The notes beneath the pieces are model-generated. The model saw only the letters and a program-made list of their open reading frames with translations. It was not told where the DNA came from and made no database searches. This document shows, piece after piece, positions 1 to 10,068 of a DNA stretch of 64,000 bases. Source of the stretch: Shewanella algidipiscicola (GTDB lineage: Bacteria > Pseudomonadota > Gammaproteobacteria > Enterobacterales > Shewanellaceae); assembly GCF_003605125.1 (NCBI RefSeq), contig NZ_QPQT01000001.1, forward strand, positions 124,001 to 188,000, in the 5' to 3' direction. A program made the translations under genes and the position numbers. Within the stretch, counting starts at the first letter, position 1. Each line of letters starts with the position of its first letter.

Positions 1-335
1 AAATCTCGGCAACACTGCAACACATCATCAATGCAGTGACACGATGTTGATGCAGGTGATATGGCGACGCCAGTCTGAGCCACAGTCTGAATAAAGTCGG
101 CAAGACAGTGACGTTTAGCGCTAATCGTTTGCGCGAGGTTACCTACCTTGCTGGGATCTGATGCTTGACTGTGGTGGAATGTCTCTACTAATCGGGTAAC
201 GAAATGGCTGTGTTCAAGCAGCATGACTAAAATATGAGCTCGGCTCTTATTGGCCATATAGGCCGCTCTTGAAATACCTCTAAAACTAAAATCGTGTTCA
301 TCAATAACCACTAACAATCGTTTGTAGCTGTCCAT
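1..335 (-). CDS. Universal stress protein-like, N-terminal part, cut by the window edge
   Basis: An open frame on the minus strand begins with ATG at 335 and runs off the left end of the window without a stop. The translation opens MDSYKRLLVVIDEHDFSFRG and continues with a helix-rich segment (residues 20-60). A start of this kind, with a hydrophobic strand ending in an Asp and then a helix, is typical of the UspA/UspE fold, which binds nucleotides in the cytoplasm during stress. About 111 codons are visible. No strong ribosome binding site is seen; GATGGA lies just upstream. UspE-like assignment is inference from the N-terminus alone, since the nucleotide-binding glycine motif would lie outside the window. 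Confidence 0.55.
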   Translation of the reverse strand, partial: MDSYKRLLVVIDEHDFSFRGISRAAYMANKSRAHILVMLLEHSHFVTRLVETFHHSQASDPSKVGNLAQTISAKRHCLADFIQTVAQTGVAISPASTSCHCIDDVLQCCRD

Positions 336-974
336 AACTGATCCATCTTTGCCATGGGTGAAACCTAATTGTAGCTTAGCATCATGGGTTATTTTGGGCA
401 GTTTCCCCCATAAACACTGGGCTAGCGACAAACACCTGATAATGAAAATGATTGCTGTTTATAATGTTTTTGACTTAAAAAAGAGAATCAACATCATTTT
501 AGGCCCAGTTATCTAGGCTCTAAAGTCTGTCAACAGACTTTAGAGCCTAACATTGGTATTAAGTGCTTATTATTGTTATTGTTATTGATAAAAATACCAT
601 TAACGCGACCTGCAGCAAAAAACACGGGGTCTGTGTCCCTCTGAAATCGGCTGCCTGAGCTAAGCTGGCAACATCCATTGTCGCTAAGTAATGGCATATA
701 CCCCAACATGCAATTTGGCAACTTAAGCCACCTTGCAACGCCACTATGCAAATCACAATGACCAAGAGGGCTAATCACTCATTTGTGACTTCAGTCCTTA
801 GGCTTAATACGTTGGCGTGAACCCGCTCACATGGTGCAGAAAAAGTGAATTAGGTAGCGCTACTATTGCGCTAAAGCGCGTAAAATCGGCTTATCGCATA
901 AGCAAGTCATACTATTAATAAGCTTCCCTGCTCTCATACCCGTCCTTTTGGTTTTTTAACACCGTGGAGTTTTT
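336..974. other. Intergenic region upstream of dcuA
   Basis: No credible gene is seen in these 639 bases; the small minus-strand frames are low-complexity. The stretch holds a 15-bp perfect hairpin (515-548), a short (TTATTG)3 microsatellite at 570-587 and presumably the dcuA promoter. I looked for an FNR or CRP site, which would be expected for an anaerobic transporter, and found only half-sites. Confidence 0.5.
515..548. repeat. Perfect 15-bp inverted repeat (hairpin)
   Basis: AGGCTCTAAAGTCTG at 515-529 is followed by TCAA and its exact reverse complement at 534-548. It has no T-run on either side, so it is not a textbook terminator. It could be a bidirectional transcription barrier, a small palindromic repeat or an mRNA-end stabiliser. 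Confidence 0.7.
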
Positions 975-2286
975 ATGATCGCAACTGAGCTATTTGTAGT
1001 ACTGGCATTTATCTATCTGGGCGCGAGAATGGGTGGAATAGGTATCGGTCTGGCTGGCGGCGCTGGCGTACTGGTGCTCACCCTCATCTTAGGGCTAGAT
1101 AGCGGCCATATTCCGGTGGATGTGATTTTAATCATCATGTCGGTGATCGCCGCCATTGCAGCCATGCAGGTCGCAGGTCGCAGGAGGATTAGACTGGCTG
1201 GTGCAACTCTCCGAAGCTTTTTTACGAAAAAACCCTAAACGAATCACTTTTTACGCCCCGGTCGTAACTTATTTAATGACGTTACTCGCTGGCACTGGCC
1301 ACACCGCATTTTCGACCCTTCCCGTCATTGCGCAAGTCGCTAAAGAGCAAGGGATCCGTCCGTCTCGACCATTATCCATTTCCGTTGTCGCCTCACAAAT
1401 CGCCATAACCGCATCGCCTATCTCTGCCGCTGTGGTATTTTTTTCAGGCATACTCGAACCGTTCGGGGTTGATTATCTAACGTTGTTGGCCATCTGTATT
1501 CCCGCGACCTTGTGTGCTTGTATGGTGGGTGCCATGGTAGCCAATGTGATGGGCTGTGAATTACAAGACGATCCGATTTACCAGCAGCGTTTAGCCCAAG
1601 GGCTGATTAGCCAGCAACAAGGTAAAACGCAGGAGATAGCCCCCAGTGCCAAACTCGCGACGGCCATTTTTATCAGTGCCATTGTTTGTGTCATCCTATA
1701 CGCCACTCTTATCTCAGACTCAGTCGCCTTGATCACCGACCCCAATTTGAGCCGTAACGATGCGATCATGGTCTTTATGTTAACGGCGGCCGCGGCGATT
1801 GTAACCTTTACTCGCATCGATGCCAGCAAGATCTCTGAAGCGTCAACCTTTAAGTCAGGAATGAGCGCCTGTGTTTGCGTATTGGGCGTTGCTTGGCTTG
1901 GCGACACCTTGGTCGCGGGTCATATTGATGAAATTAAAGACGTCGCAGCCGAGTTATTACAGCAGTATCCTTGGTTATTGGCATTAACGCTGTTTTTGGC
2001 ATCTATGCTGCTTTACTCACAGGGTGCGACCACCACCGCATTGATGCCTGCTGCGCTGGCCATTGGTGTTGCGCCTATGACGGCGATAGCCTCTTTTGCC
2101 GCGGTCAGTGCATTATTTGTGTTGCCAACCTACCCAACCTTACTGGCTGCTGTCGAGATGGACGATACTGGCTCGACCCGCATAGGTCGCTGGGTTTTTA
2201 ACCATCCCTTTTTTATTCCCGGTGTGGTGACCATTAGCACCTCAGTGCTACTTGGCTTTGTTTTTGGCGAACTACTCTTAGGATAA
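975..2286 (+). pseudogene. dcuA: dcuA, anaerobic C4-dicarboxylate transporter, frameshifted by a 7-bp duplication
   Basis: DcuA is an inner-membrane antiporter for fumarate, succinate, aspartate and malate used in anaerobic respiration. The first part (975 to about 1183) gives MIATELFVVLAFIYLGARMG through the conserved AAIAAMQVAG. The rest continues in another frame from GLDWLVQLSEAFLRKNPK, through AGTGHTAFSTLPVIAQVAKE, to MDDTGSTRIGRWVFNHPFF and the stop at 2286. The motifs fit DcuA better than DcuB. The break lies exactly at a tandem copy of CAGGTCG (1167-1180, then CAGG). Removing one unit restores the continuous reading AMQVAGGLDWL and a protein of about 435 residues, the usual family length. 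The gene is otherwise intact, with no further stops, so the lesion looks recent. It is either a true pseudogene, a slippage-switchable gene or a sequencing artefact. Confidence 0.85.
1167..1184. repeat. 7-bp tandem duplication inside dcuA
   Basis: The sequence reads CAGGTCG CAGGTCG CAGG, 2.6 units of a 7-mer. One unit would keep dcuA in frame, while two shift it by one base. Such short tandem units expand and contract by replication slippage. Confidence 0.9.
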
Positions 2287-2794
2287 GGCTTTGACTAAGC
2301 AAACCACGACTTAACCTCTATGCTGTCATCGCTGCAATGCTTGAGGTCATCGCTTAATAATTAATCGAGATGCTATTAAGTTATGACTAGCGGCATCCAC
2401 CTATGCATTAAGCCCCATTTACAAGTAAGGCCTTCATCACTAAATTAAACCGGTTGTGCTTAGTTATTCCGCCGTATGGTTATGGGGGCTGATCAAGTAC
2501 TGTCGGTGAGTTGGCTCACCAGAGGTTATACAGCCAGCCGTTAGCACTTTTGGGGATTATGGCGATAGATGTACTCATCGGCCTGCTGCAACAATCGGGT
2601 TATCTCTGTGGGTTCATTGGCCGCCGCGGTGCCCAGAAGATGCAACGCCGTTAACCAAGATAGGCGATAGGGCTCATCTTGGGGCTGACACATGTGCGGC
2701 CACTGTTATCAAAGCGGGCAAAATTATCTGAGGTCTGGCCAATAGCGGGCGTAGGCTAAGCGGTCACTTAGCCCAACACAAATACTGATACTTG
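2287..2794. other. Intergenic region between dcuA and the asparaginase gene
   Basis: About 500 bases separate the convergent ends of dcuA (plus) and the peptidase gene (minus). The only coding-like piece is a 50-codon minus-strand frame at 2541-2693, listed separately. No clear terminator hairpin with a T-run was found. Confidence 0.4.
2541..2693 (-). CDS. Possible small or remnant gene, unknown function
   Basis: A 50-codon frame starts MCQPQDEPYRLSWLTALHLL and ends with EYIYRHNPQKC before TAA. Its composition is protein-like (amphipathic, few rare residues). There is no clear ribosome binding site, and a stop lies five codons upstream of the ATG. It may be the C-terminal relic of a decayed gene rather than a functional small protein. 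I do not recognise the family. Confidence 0.25.
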   Translation of the reverse strand: MCQPQDEPYRLSWLTALHLLGTAAANEPTEITRLLQQADEYIYRHNPQKC

Positions 2795-3841
2795 TTATTT
2801 ATTGCTCCAGATCAAAACCTGCGCAAGCTCACCGCTTTTTCGCGTCGCGCGGTACATACCTTCGGTATTAAACGGCGTGGCAATGTTGCCACGTTGATCG
2901 ATAGCAATTACCCCTCCAGTGCCGCCAGCGGTGATCAAGCGCTGATTAATCACCTCATCGGCGGCCTGAATAATCGATTTTTGTTGGTATTTCACTTTCG
3001 CACAGATATCTCCCGCGACATGATAACGGATAAAATACTCTCCATGCCCCGTTGCCGACACGGCGCACACCTTGTTTTCTGCATAAGTGCCAGCGCCGAT
3101 AACGGGCGAGTCACCGATACGGCCAAACCGTTTGGCAGTCATGCCTCCGGTAGAGGTGCCTGCAGCTAAATTACCTTGCTTATCCAATGCAACGGCGCCT
3201 ACGGTGCCGAACTTATAATCAAGCTGAGCCGGGTCGTCAAATAATCCGGCGCCTTGTGATCCGCCGCGCTCATCAGCACCCTTGAGCTTGGCTTTGGCAT
3301 CGAGTAACTGTTGATAGCGATGGTCATCATCAAAATACGTCACTGGCACTAAATCAAAGCCTTGGGTCAACGCAAACTCCTCTGCGCCACTACCTGCCAA
3401 CATCACATGGGGCGAATGCTCCATCACATTGCGAGCGAGCGTGATGGGGTTCTTAATGTGTTTAACCCCCGCCACTGCACCGGCATTTAAGGTGCGGCCA
3501 TCCATGATGGCGGCGTCCATCTCATGTTGGCCATCAAAGGTATATACCGCGCCAACACCGGCATTAAACAAGGGGCTATTTTCTAAGATACTGATGGCGG
3601 CGGTCACGGCACTCAAGCTATCCCCACCTTTTTCTAATACTTGATAACCCGCATCAACCGCCTGCTTTAACTTGGCGCGATAAGCTTGTTGCTGTGTATC
3701 AGTCAACTCAGCTTGTGAAATTGTGCCAGCACCGCCATGAATGGCTATCGAAAATGGCTGGGAAGATGACGCCGCGCTGGCCGTTGTGGCGACGATACTC
3801 AAGAGTGCAGTTAAGCTAAATAATTTGATAGTGCTGTTCAC
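2795..3841 (-). CDS. iaaA: Isoaspartyl peptidase / L-asparaginase, exported
   Basis: This is a plant-type asparaginase of the N-terminal nucleophile hydrolase family, which cleaves L-asparagine and isoaspartyl dipeptides. Residues 1 to about 23 form a signal peptide (Lys, then a hydrophobic core ending ATTASA), so it acts in the periplasm. The family opening SIAIHGGAGTI follows at 31-41. The autocleavage nucleophile is Thr213 in FGTVGAVALD, and the substrate loop AAGTSTGGMTAKRFGR follows. Length (348 aa) is normal. The proenzyme should self-cleave before Thr213 into alpha and beta chains. It is divergent from tamA across 129 bases that must hold both promoters. Confidence in the family is high; the preferred substrate is not readable. 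Confidence 0.9.
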   Translation of the reverse strand: MNSTIKLFSLTALLSIVATTASAASSSQPFSIAIHGGAGTISQAELTDTQQQAYRAKLKQAVDAGYQVLEKGGDSLSAVTAAISILENSPLFNAGVGAVYTFDGQHEMDAAIMDGRTLNAGAVAGVKHIKNPITLARNVMEHSPHVMLAGSGAEEFALTQGFDLVPVTYFDDDHRYQQLLDAKAKLKGADERGGSQGAGLFDDPAQLDYKFGTVGAVALDKQGNLAAGTSTGGMTAKRFGRIGDSPVIGAGTYAENKVCAVSATGHGEYFIRYHVAGDICAKVKYQQKSIIQAADEVINQRLITAGGTGGVIAIDQRGNIATPFNTEGMYRATRKSGELAQVLIWSNK

Positions 3842-3970
3842 CTAAGGCTCCTTATTATGGTTCGCATTGTTTGTACCGATTTTAATTATTAATTACAATC
3901 ATCATCTTGCTTGGCCGTAATAATCTGCGACAATAAAGCTTAATCACTTTTCAATTAGACAAAGGCTTTT

Positions 3971-5818
3971 TTGTTGCGAATTTTTTTCGTTAAGTCGCTT
4001 CTCCTCCTAGTGGTCACTTGGCTAGGCATTCATACATCACTAGCATCAGCAAATCAATGGCTTAATATTAATGTGGTGGGCGCTAATGAGGCGCTTACTC
4101 AAAATATCAATGCCCACTTAAGCCCTTTACCAACATCAGAGGTACAACGCCGCGCTTTTTTGTTTAATACCGCGGATAACCTGGATGCGGCACTGCATTC
4201 CCTCGGTTACTACCACGGCGTGGTAGAACAACAATTAGCCAGCCCAGAGCAAGGTCCCTGGCAACTGATCTTAACCGTGACGCCGGGTGAGCCGACTCTT
4301 GTCCAATGGATTGATATTCAACTAAGCGGTGAAATTCGCCAAGATAAAGCCGTCAACAGATGGCTAGCTAAACTCAAAATGAAACCTGGCGATATCCTTA
4401 ACCATGGCCAGTATGAAACCATCAAGTCACAACTGCTTACCTTGGCATTAGCCAGAGGTTATTTTGATGGCCACTATGTCACCAATACCATAGTGGTTAA
4501 CCGTGATCTCAATCGTGCCCAAATCAATCTGCATTATGATTCTGGACCACGATATAAAATGGGCAGTGTTAACTTTAGCGGCGACACTCTGATCCCAGGA
4601 TTACTCGAACAATTAATTCCCTTCGAGCCCAACAGCGATTACAGCACTGGCGCCCTGGGGGATTTAAACCGGGAATTGGTCGACACGGGTTACTTCACTA
4701 ACATCAAAGTATTGCCGCAACTGGATAAAATTGAACAACATAAAGTTCCTATTAAAGTCGAACTGACGCCAAGACCCAGCCACTCGATCAAATTGGGACT
4801 GGGTGTCGATATTGGAAGTTCGGCCAACAATAGCGTCGAACCTAGAGTGCGGGTCACGTGGCGTACTCCGCAGATCAATCGCTATGGCCACTCACAAGAA
4901 ACCAGTGTCGAATGGTCACCCGATCGCCCCAAATTTCTGACCACTTATACGATTCCACTTAGCCACCCACTTGACGATCAACTTAAAATTCGTGTCGGTT
5001 TGCTGCGCGACAAATACGGTATAACGCAAGTGTATGACGCTAACGATCGCAAATACGTCAATACAGGGGAGTTAGAGTCTACTAAACGAAGCGCCGGGGT
5101 GTTAAGGCAAAAGCGCCTCGATAATAATTGGTTGCTCACCTATTCACTCGATGCCCTTAAAGAGTCTTACACTCAATCAGATATCTATTACGATCCTAAT
5201 TTTTTGCTCATGGGCACGAGCCTAAGCCACACCCATCGCGGCGATAACTCGCTGGATCCTAAATCAGGTTTCTTTCAGTATTACAGTCTTGAATATGCCG
5301 ATCCTAGCTTGGGCTCAGAAGTGCGTTTAACACGGCTACAAGCCAAGTTTAAGTGGATTGATACCTTTTTCGACAAACACCGCTTGGTCGCTCGTATGGA
5401 TCTAGGTGCCAACCTTGCCGCCGAAGGTGACTTAGCGAATATCCCTCCCTCATTACGATATTTTGCCGGTGGCGATCAGAGTATTCGTGGTTACAGCTTT
5501 AATGAACTGGGCCCCTATATCGACTACCAAACACAAGATAATCAATTAGCTCGCATGGTGGTCGGCGGACGCTATTTAATGGTGGGCAGTATTGAGTACC
5601 AATATTATGTGACTCCAACTTGGCGGGTCGCGACCTTTGTCGATGGCGGTAACGCCTTTGATGTCGATCAAGTTGAGCCAATTGTGGCCGTCGGCGCGGG
5701 GATCCATTGGATCTCCCCCATTGGGCCAATTAAGCTCGATTTAGGGGTAGGGCTTAACGAGTCTGAAACCGTTGACCGCTCCTGGCGCATCCATTTGTCG
5801 ATGGGAGCCGAGTTATGA
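3971..5818 (+). CDS. tamA: TamA, outer-membrane translocation and assembly barrel protein
   Basis: TamA is the BamA-superfamily outer-membrane half of the Tam complex, which helps insert autotransporters and other barrels. A signal peptide (residues 1 to about 26, ending SLASA) is followed by a POTRA region to about residue 265 and then the C-terminal 16-strand barrel. The lid-loop motif IRGYSFNE sits near residue 507. The length of 615 aa is slightly above the E. coli protein. The start is TTG at 3971 (a second TTG follows at once), with AAAGG 5 bases upstream. The last four bases overlap tamB as ATGA, so the two are translationally coupled. Confidence 0.93.
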   Translation: MLRIFFVKSLLLLVVTWLGIHTSLASANQWLNINVVGANEALTQNINAHLSPLPTSEVQRRAFLFNTADNLDAALHSLGYYHGVVEQQLASPEQGPWQLILTVTPGEPTLVQWIDIQLSGEIRQDKAVNRWLAKLKMKPGDILNHGQYETIKSQLLTLALARGYFDGHYVTNTIVVNRDLNRAQINLHYDSGPRYKMGSVNFSGDTLIPGLLEQLIPFEPNSDYSTGALGDLNRELVDTGYFTNIKVLPQLDKIEQHKVPIKVELTPRPSHSIKLGLGVDIGSSANNSVEPRVRVTWRTPQINRYGHSQETSVEWSPDRPKFLTTYTIPLSHPLDDQLKIRVGLLRDKYGITQVYDANDRKYVNTGELESTKRSAGVLRQKRLDNNWLLTYSLDALKESYTQSDIYYDPNFLLMGTSLSHTHRGDNSLDPKSGFFQYYSLEYADPSLGSEVRLTRLQAKFKWIDTFFDKHRLVARMDLGANLAAEGDLANIPPSLRYFAGGDQSIRGYSFNELGPYIDYQTQDNQLARMVVGGRYLMVGSIEYQYYVTPTWRVATFVDGGNAFDVDQVEPIVAVGAGIHWISPIGPIKLDLGVGLNESETVDRSWRIHLSMGAEL

Positions 5819-8800
5819 CCCAAGTGACACAAGAGTCATCGAACTCAGACTTACCAGCCAAAACAACACATAAAACCAAGACCTTAAGCGCCAGATTACT
5901 GCGCTGGCTAAAAAACACCATCCGCTTGGTGCTCTACCTACCGCTTTTACTGTTAGTGATAGTGGCAGTGTTGTTCGGCACCCCGTTTGGCAGTCGAATT
6001 GCCGTGAATATCGCCGATACCCTTGTCGATGGATTGGCACTTAGCTATCAATCTGGCACCCTTAATAGGCAACTGAATCTGACCCATGCCCGTTGGCAAA
6101 TGGATGGCCTCAATGTTGCCATTGACGACTTAGTCCTTAATTGGCGGCCGCTTTGTTTGCTACAACGTCAGGTCTGTGTTGAGGCATTAACCGCCACGGC
6201 GGTGAGCGTCGACATTGATACCGACCAACTTAGTGCTGACTCACCTGCACCCACTGTAGATGATGCTAGCCAACAGCAGCCACTACAGCTGCCTGTCACT
6301 ATCTTACTAACCCACGCTCAATTGCAACAGATCAAGGTGACGGTTAATGAGATGCAATTTAATGCCGAGCAGCTCAGTGGCAAAGCCAGCTGGTTAAGCA
6401 ATGGCTTACGCATTCACTCTCTGGACAGTCTAGGCTTATTCGTCTCTCTCTCACCAAGTGAGACCGCACCCAAGGACAATAACGTCGCCCCTCCCCATCA
6501 GCAGGAGTCCGCGACCACATCGAGCCCGAAGAGTGAGCCACAAACAGAAGTCGCAGCTACCAATGATAGCCCATGGCCCCTAGCCTCCTTGCCCCAAGTG
6601 GCCATGCCCATGCCGATTTTTATCGATAACTTACAGCTCAACGACAGCCAATTGCAACTGGGCAGTCGCACTGACAAGTTCGCCGAAATCCGCTTACAAG
6701 CCAACTACATTGACTATCGTCTTGCCCTAGAGCTTCTGCAAGTCAAACACGATTACGGCCAAGTCAGTCTCGATGGTGATATTACCCTTAACGCCCATTA
6801 TCCCATGACACTTCACCTTGAAACGGCAATCGATAAGATAGCCGAACTGCCAAGCTTGACCCAGCAAGGGCTCAGCCTTGAGCTTAGCGGCGATCTGCAG
6901 CAGTTACAGTTAACCGCAACGGGCCAAGGGCATATTAACTTAGACTTACAAGGTGAAATTGATTTAGTCGACCCCGAGATCCCTTATCAGTTCAATTTGT
7001 CTAGCGAGCGATTGATGTGGCCACTCGATGCGCCACAGTATCAAGCCAAAGCTGTCACACTCGACACTCAAGGCTCACTCAGCAAGCAGCAAGCTAAGGT
7101 CAGCGCGCAGGTATTGACGCCTTATCATCCTAGCTTGCAACTGGAGGCCAAGTTAAGCCACAGCGAACAGACTATTGCGCTAAGCCAGCTAGATATTGTC
7201 AGCGACATGGGTCAGTTACAGGCAACTGGGTCGGTCAGTTACGGCGATGAAATCTCATGGGATTTAGCACTAACAAGCGAGGCTTTGCAACTGGCCGACC
7301 TTAAGCTTAATAGCGACACTGTGCTACCCAGCACAGATATTACCGGCTCACTGACCAGCCAGGGCAAAGTGACGGGACAAGCGTGGCAAATTGGCATTCG
7401 AGAGGCCTCGCTTCAAGGCCATGTCGATGACTATCCGCTCCGACTAGAGGGTGATATTAAAGTTAACAATCAATGGCAGCTTAATGCCAACAGCTTGATC
7501 ATCCATGCACTGGATGCTCAATTAGCTTTATCGGGCCACGTTGACCAGCAATGGGCTCTCAAGGGTCAATTGTCTGTGCCAGCACTCAATTTATGGCACC
7601 CTGAGGCCGAAGGCAATATTCAGGCTCACATTAATGTCTCTGGTAACAGCGACCATCCTGAAGTGACAGCCAATGTCGACAGTAACGAGCTCAGTTTTAG
7701 CGACTATTTAATCCACAAAACCAATATAAAAGCCTTCTATCGCCCGTTAGATGATCACCAATTGGCGTTATCGATAAAAGCATCGGATATATCGACTCCA
7801 GCGATCAAACTCAACACCATCAACCTTAGCATCAAAGGCGATCAGGCAACGCAGCAACTGAGCCTACAAAGTGATGGTGATGTTAAGCTTGATACCGTTA
7901 TGGCATCGACGTTTGATAGCGTAAAACAGCGATTAGCACTGTCTGTGGATAGGCTTAACCTTAATTCGCAGATGGGATTAGTACAGCTGGATCAGCCCAT
8001 TATCTTCGATTGGGATAATCAAATACAGCAAGGGCAGATTGCACCATTTTGCTGGCAGCATCAACATGGAAAACTCTGCCTCGGTGACACAGTCGAACTC
8101 GGCAGTGCCGGCGATGCCAATGTGCAGTTTAACGGTGATGTGGGGGCAATCCTTAAACCTATATTGCCACAAAACCTCGCTTGGCAAGGCCCGGCAACAT
8201 TGGACTCACACTTTAGCTGGGCACCTCAGCAAAAACCTCAAGCTCGGGTCGATTTAACTTTTAGTGCTGGGCATGTGTTATTACAAACCAGCAAGCGCAA
8301 ACTGGAAACCCATTATCGGCAACTGCAGGTCAACGCTTCATTAGACGCCGATAAGCTCATGTTAACCACACAGCTTGATGCACAGGAGTTGGCACAACTG
8401 ACCAGTGATATTGAGATAGGTGTAGGCCCTGATAAGCGCTTATCAGGTAGCATTAATATCGATAAGATTGACCTACAAGCACTGGCCAACTTCACTCCAC
8501 AATTAGAAACATTAAAAGGTGAAATCGACAGTAAGCTAACGTTATCGGGATCGCTGAGCCAACCGCAGATTGCCGGCAACATCCACTTAAGACAGGGACA
8601 GCTATTGGCAGCAGCCAACCCCACCCTACTCGATGCCATCAATATTGCTATCCAGCTGCAGGGACAAACGGCCCATATTCAAGGCGGCTGGAAAATGGGC
8701 GATGGTAAAGCGAGCGTCGGCGGGGAGATCGATTGGAGGGGGAAAGCGTTTCAAGGCAACTTAACGGTCAATGGCGACAAGCTAGCCGTGATCCAACCTC

Positions 8801-9723
8801 CCATGGTCATTGTAGATGTATCGCCTGCGCTCAATATTCAATTTGGACCTAAGCAACTCGACATTAGCGGTAAAATTGTAGTGCCATCGGGCCATATCAA
8901 CATTGTCCAATTGCCAGAAGGTGGCGTGGCCGAATCCAGCGATGTGGTCTTTAACGACAGTATGGCGAGTGCGCAAAAAACCACTAGCCCAGTGGCTACC
9001 ACCTCAAAAATAGACATCAAGGTCGGTGATCAGTTAACCATTGATGGCATGGGCTTAAAGGGTCGATTACAAGGTACTTTGACCCTACGTCAAGAAGCCT
9101 TTAAACCGCCACTACTGTATGGCGATGTCAAAGTCGTGGATGGTTTTTACAAATTTATGGGGCAAAAATTGTCAATCGACACCGGTGAAGTGCAATTTGT
9201 CGGTCCTATCGATGTGCCTAACCTCAACATTGAAGCGGTGCGCGTCATTAAAAGCGAAGATGTTATCGCTGGAGTGCGCATCAGTGGTACGCCTTTAAAA
9301 CCCATAGTCACGCTATTCTCATCTCCTGCCAAAGAGCAAGCAGAGATCTTGTCATACATAGTTAAAGGCACTGGGTTTAACAATAATAACGACTCCCAAA
9401 ATAACGCCTTAATGATGGGAGCGGCATTAACCCTTGGTAATCAATTGGGCGGCGGTGCGGTCAATAGCATAGGCAGTTCGGCCACAGGCATTGTAGAAAA
9501 ATTTGGTCTCTCCAACGTACAGCTCGATACCAATGATGATGGTAAAGTAGCTATCAGTGGTTTTATAGGGGATAACTTGATGGTTAAATATGGTATTGGC
9601 GTATTTAATCCAGGTTATGAGATGACAGTACGCTACTACCTGCTCTCTCAACTCTATTTAGAAAGTGTCTCGGGCACGGTCGAAAAATCACTCGATATCT
9701 ATTACAACTTCAATATCGATTAG
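5815..9723 (+). CDS. tamB: TamB, inner-membrane-anchored partner of TamA
   Basis: TamB is a long periplasm-spanning beta-helical protein with a hydrophobic groove. With TamA it supports outer-membrane protein assembly, and AsmA-like members of the family move phospholipid. One N-terminal membrane anchor lies at about residues 38-60 (LVLYLPLLLLVIVAVLFG). The middle is repetitive beta-strand sequence typical of AsmA-like proteins. The C-terminal DUF490/TamB domain ends in aromatic barrel-like sequence (YYNFNID). The 1302-aa length fits the family. A stretch near residues 220-250 is rich in Ser, Thr, Gln and Pro and is probably a flexible insert. The ATG overlaps the tamA stop. Confidence 0.93.
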   Translation: MTQVTQESSNSDLPAKTTHKTKTLSARLLRWLKNTIRLVLYLPLLLLVIVAVLFGTPFGSRIAVNIADTLVDGLALSYQSGTLNRQLNLTHARWQMDGLNVAIDDLVLNWRPLCLLQRQVCVEALTATAVSVDIDTDQLSADSPAPTVDDASQQQPLQLPVTILLTHAQLQQIKVTVNEMQFNAEQLSGKASWLSNGLRIHSLDSLGLFVSLSPSETAPKDNNVAPPHQQESATTSSPKSEPQTEVAATNDSPWPLASLPQVAMPMPIFIDNLQLNDSQLQLGSRTDKFAEIRLQANYIDYRLALELLQVKHDYGQVSLDGDITLNAHYPMTLHLETAIDKIAELPSLTQQGLSLELSGDLQQLQLTATGQGHINLDLQGEIDLVDPEIPYQFNLSSERLMWPLDAPQYQAKAVTLDTQGSLSKQQAKVSAQVLTPYHPSLQLEAKLSHSEQTIALSQLDIVSDMGQLQATGSVSYGDEISWDLALTSEALQLADLKLNSDTVLPSTDITGSLTSQGKVTGQAWQIGIREASLQGHVDDYPLRLEGDIKVNNQWQLNANSLIIHALDAQLALSGHVDQQWALKGQLSVPALNLWHPEAEGNIQAHINVSGNSDHPEVTANVDSNELSFSDYLIHKTNIKAFYRPLDDHQLALSIKASDISTPAIKLNTINLSIKGDQATQQLSLQSDGDVKLDTVMASTFDSVKQRLALSVDRLNLNSQMGLVQLDQPIIFDWDNQIQQGQIAPFCWQHQHGKLCLGDTVELGSAGDANVQFNGDVGAILKPILPQNLAWQGPATLDSHFSWAPQQKPQARVDLTFSAGHVLLQTSKRKLETHYRQLQVNASLDADKLMLTTQLDAQELAQLTSDIEIGVGPDKRLSGSINIDKIDLQALANFTPQLETLKGEIDSKLTLSGSLSQPQIAGNIHLRQGQLLAAANPTLLDAINIAIQLQGQTAHIQGGWKMGDGKASVGGEIDWRGKAFQGNLTVNGDKLAVIQPPMVIVDVSPALNIQFGPKQLDISGKIVVPSGHINIVQLPEGGVAESSDVVFNDSMASAQKTTSPVATTSKIDIKVGDQLTIDGMGLKGRLQGTLTLRQEAFKPPLLYGDVKVVDGFYKFMGQKLSIDTGEVQFVGPIDVPNLNIEAVRVIKSEDVIAGVRISGTPLKPIVTLFSSPAKEQAEILSYIVKGTGFNNNNDSQNNALMMGAALTLGNQLGGGAVNSIGSSATGIVEKFGLSNVQLDTNDDGKVAISGFIGDNLMVKYGIGVFNPGYEMTVRYYLLSQLYLESVSGTVEKSLDIYYNFNID

Positions 9724-9949
9724 CAGCTTGTATTAACACGTTACGCTAAGCGCATTTTGCTAGAACCATCCCCCTGACAAGCTAGGCTGTTGATAAGGCA
9801 TTAATCTGACCTTTTGTGCATCACCACGCAGGCAGACTTTAGACTTTAGATATGTGTGCTTATGGATATGTGTGCTTTTGTATATGAGTCCAACTCATAA
9901 AGCGAATCAAGTACTATCGATATAAGCAAAGCATCACACAGCCACAAAA

Positions 9950-9990
9950 AAACCGCGACTCACAGCGAATGTAAGCGCGGTTTGTTGTTT
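9950..9990 (+). terminator. Rho-independent terminator of tamB
   Basis: AAACCGCG at 9950-9957 pairs with CGCGGTTT at 9976-9983 and is followed by a T-rich tail. The loop is 18 bases. Confidence 0.7.
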
Positions 9991-10068
9991 ATTGATTTGG
10001 CCATGGACTCGCTGCATTTATTTAGCACTATACACATTCTAGTGCTTAGTAAGAGACACCTCTTACTA

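Noticed and set aside
530-778. Minus-strand frame with a run of asparagines upstream of dcuA
   Set aside because: The Asn run comes from the TTATTG microsatellite, no ribosome site is present and the rest is not protein-like.
2792-3169. 125-aa plus-strand frame inside the asparaginase gene
   Set aside because: It is antisense to a well-conserved enzyme and lacks any supporting signal.
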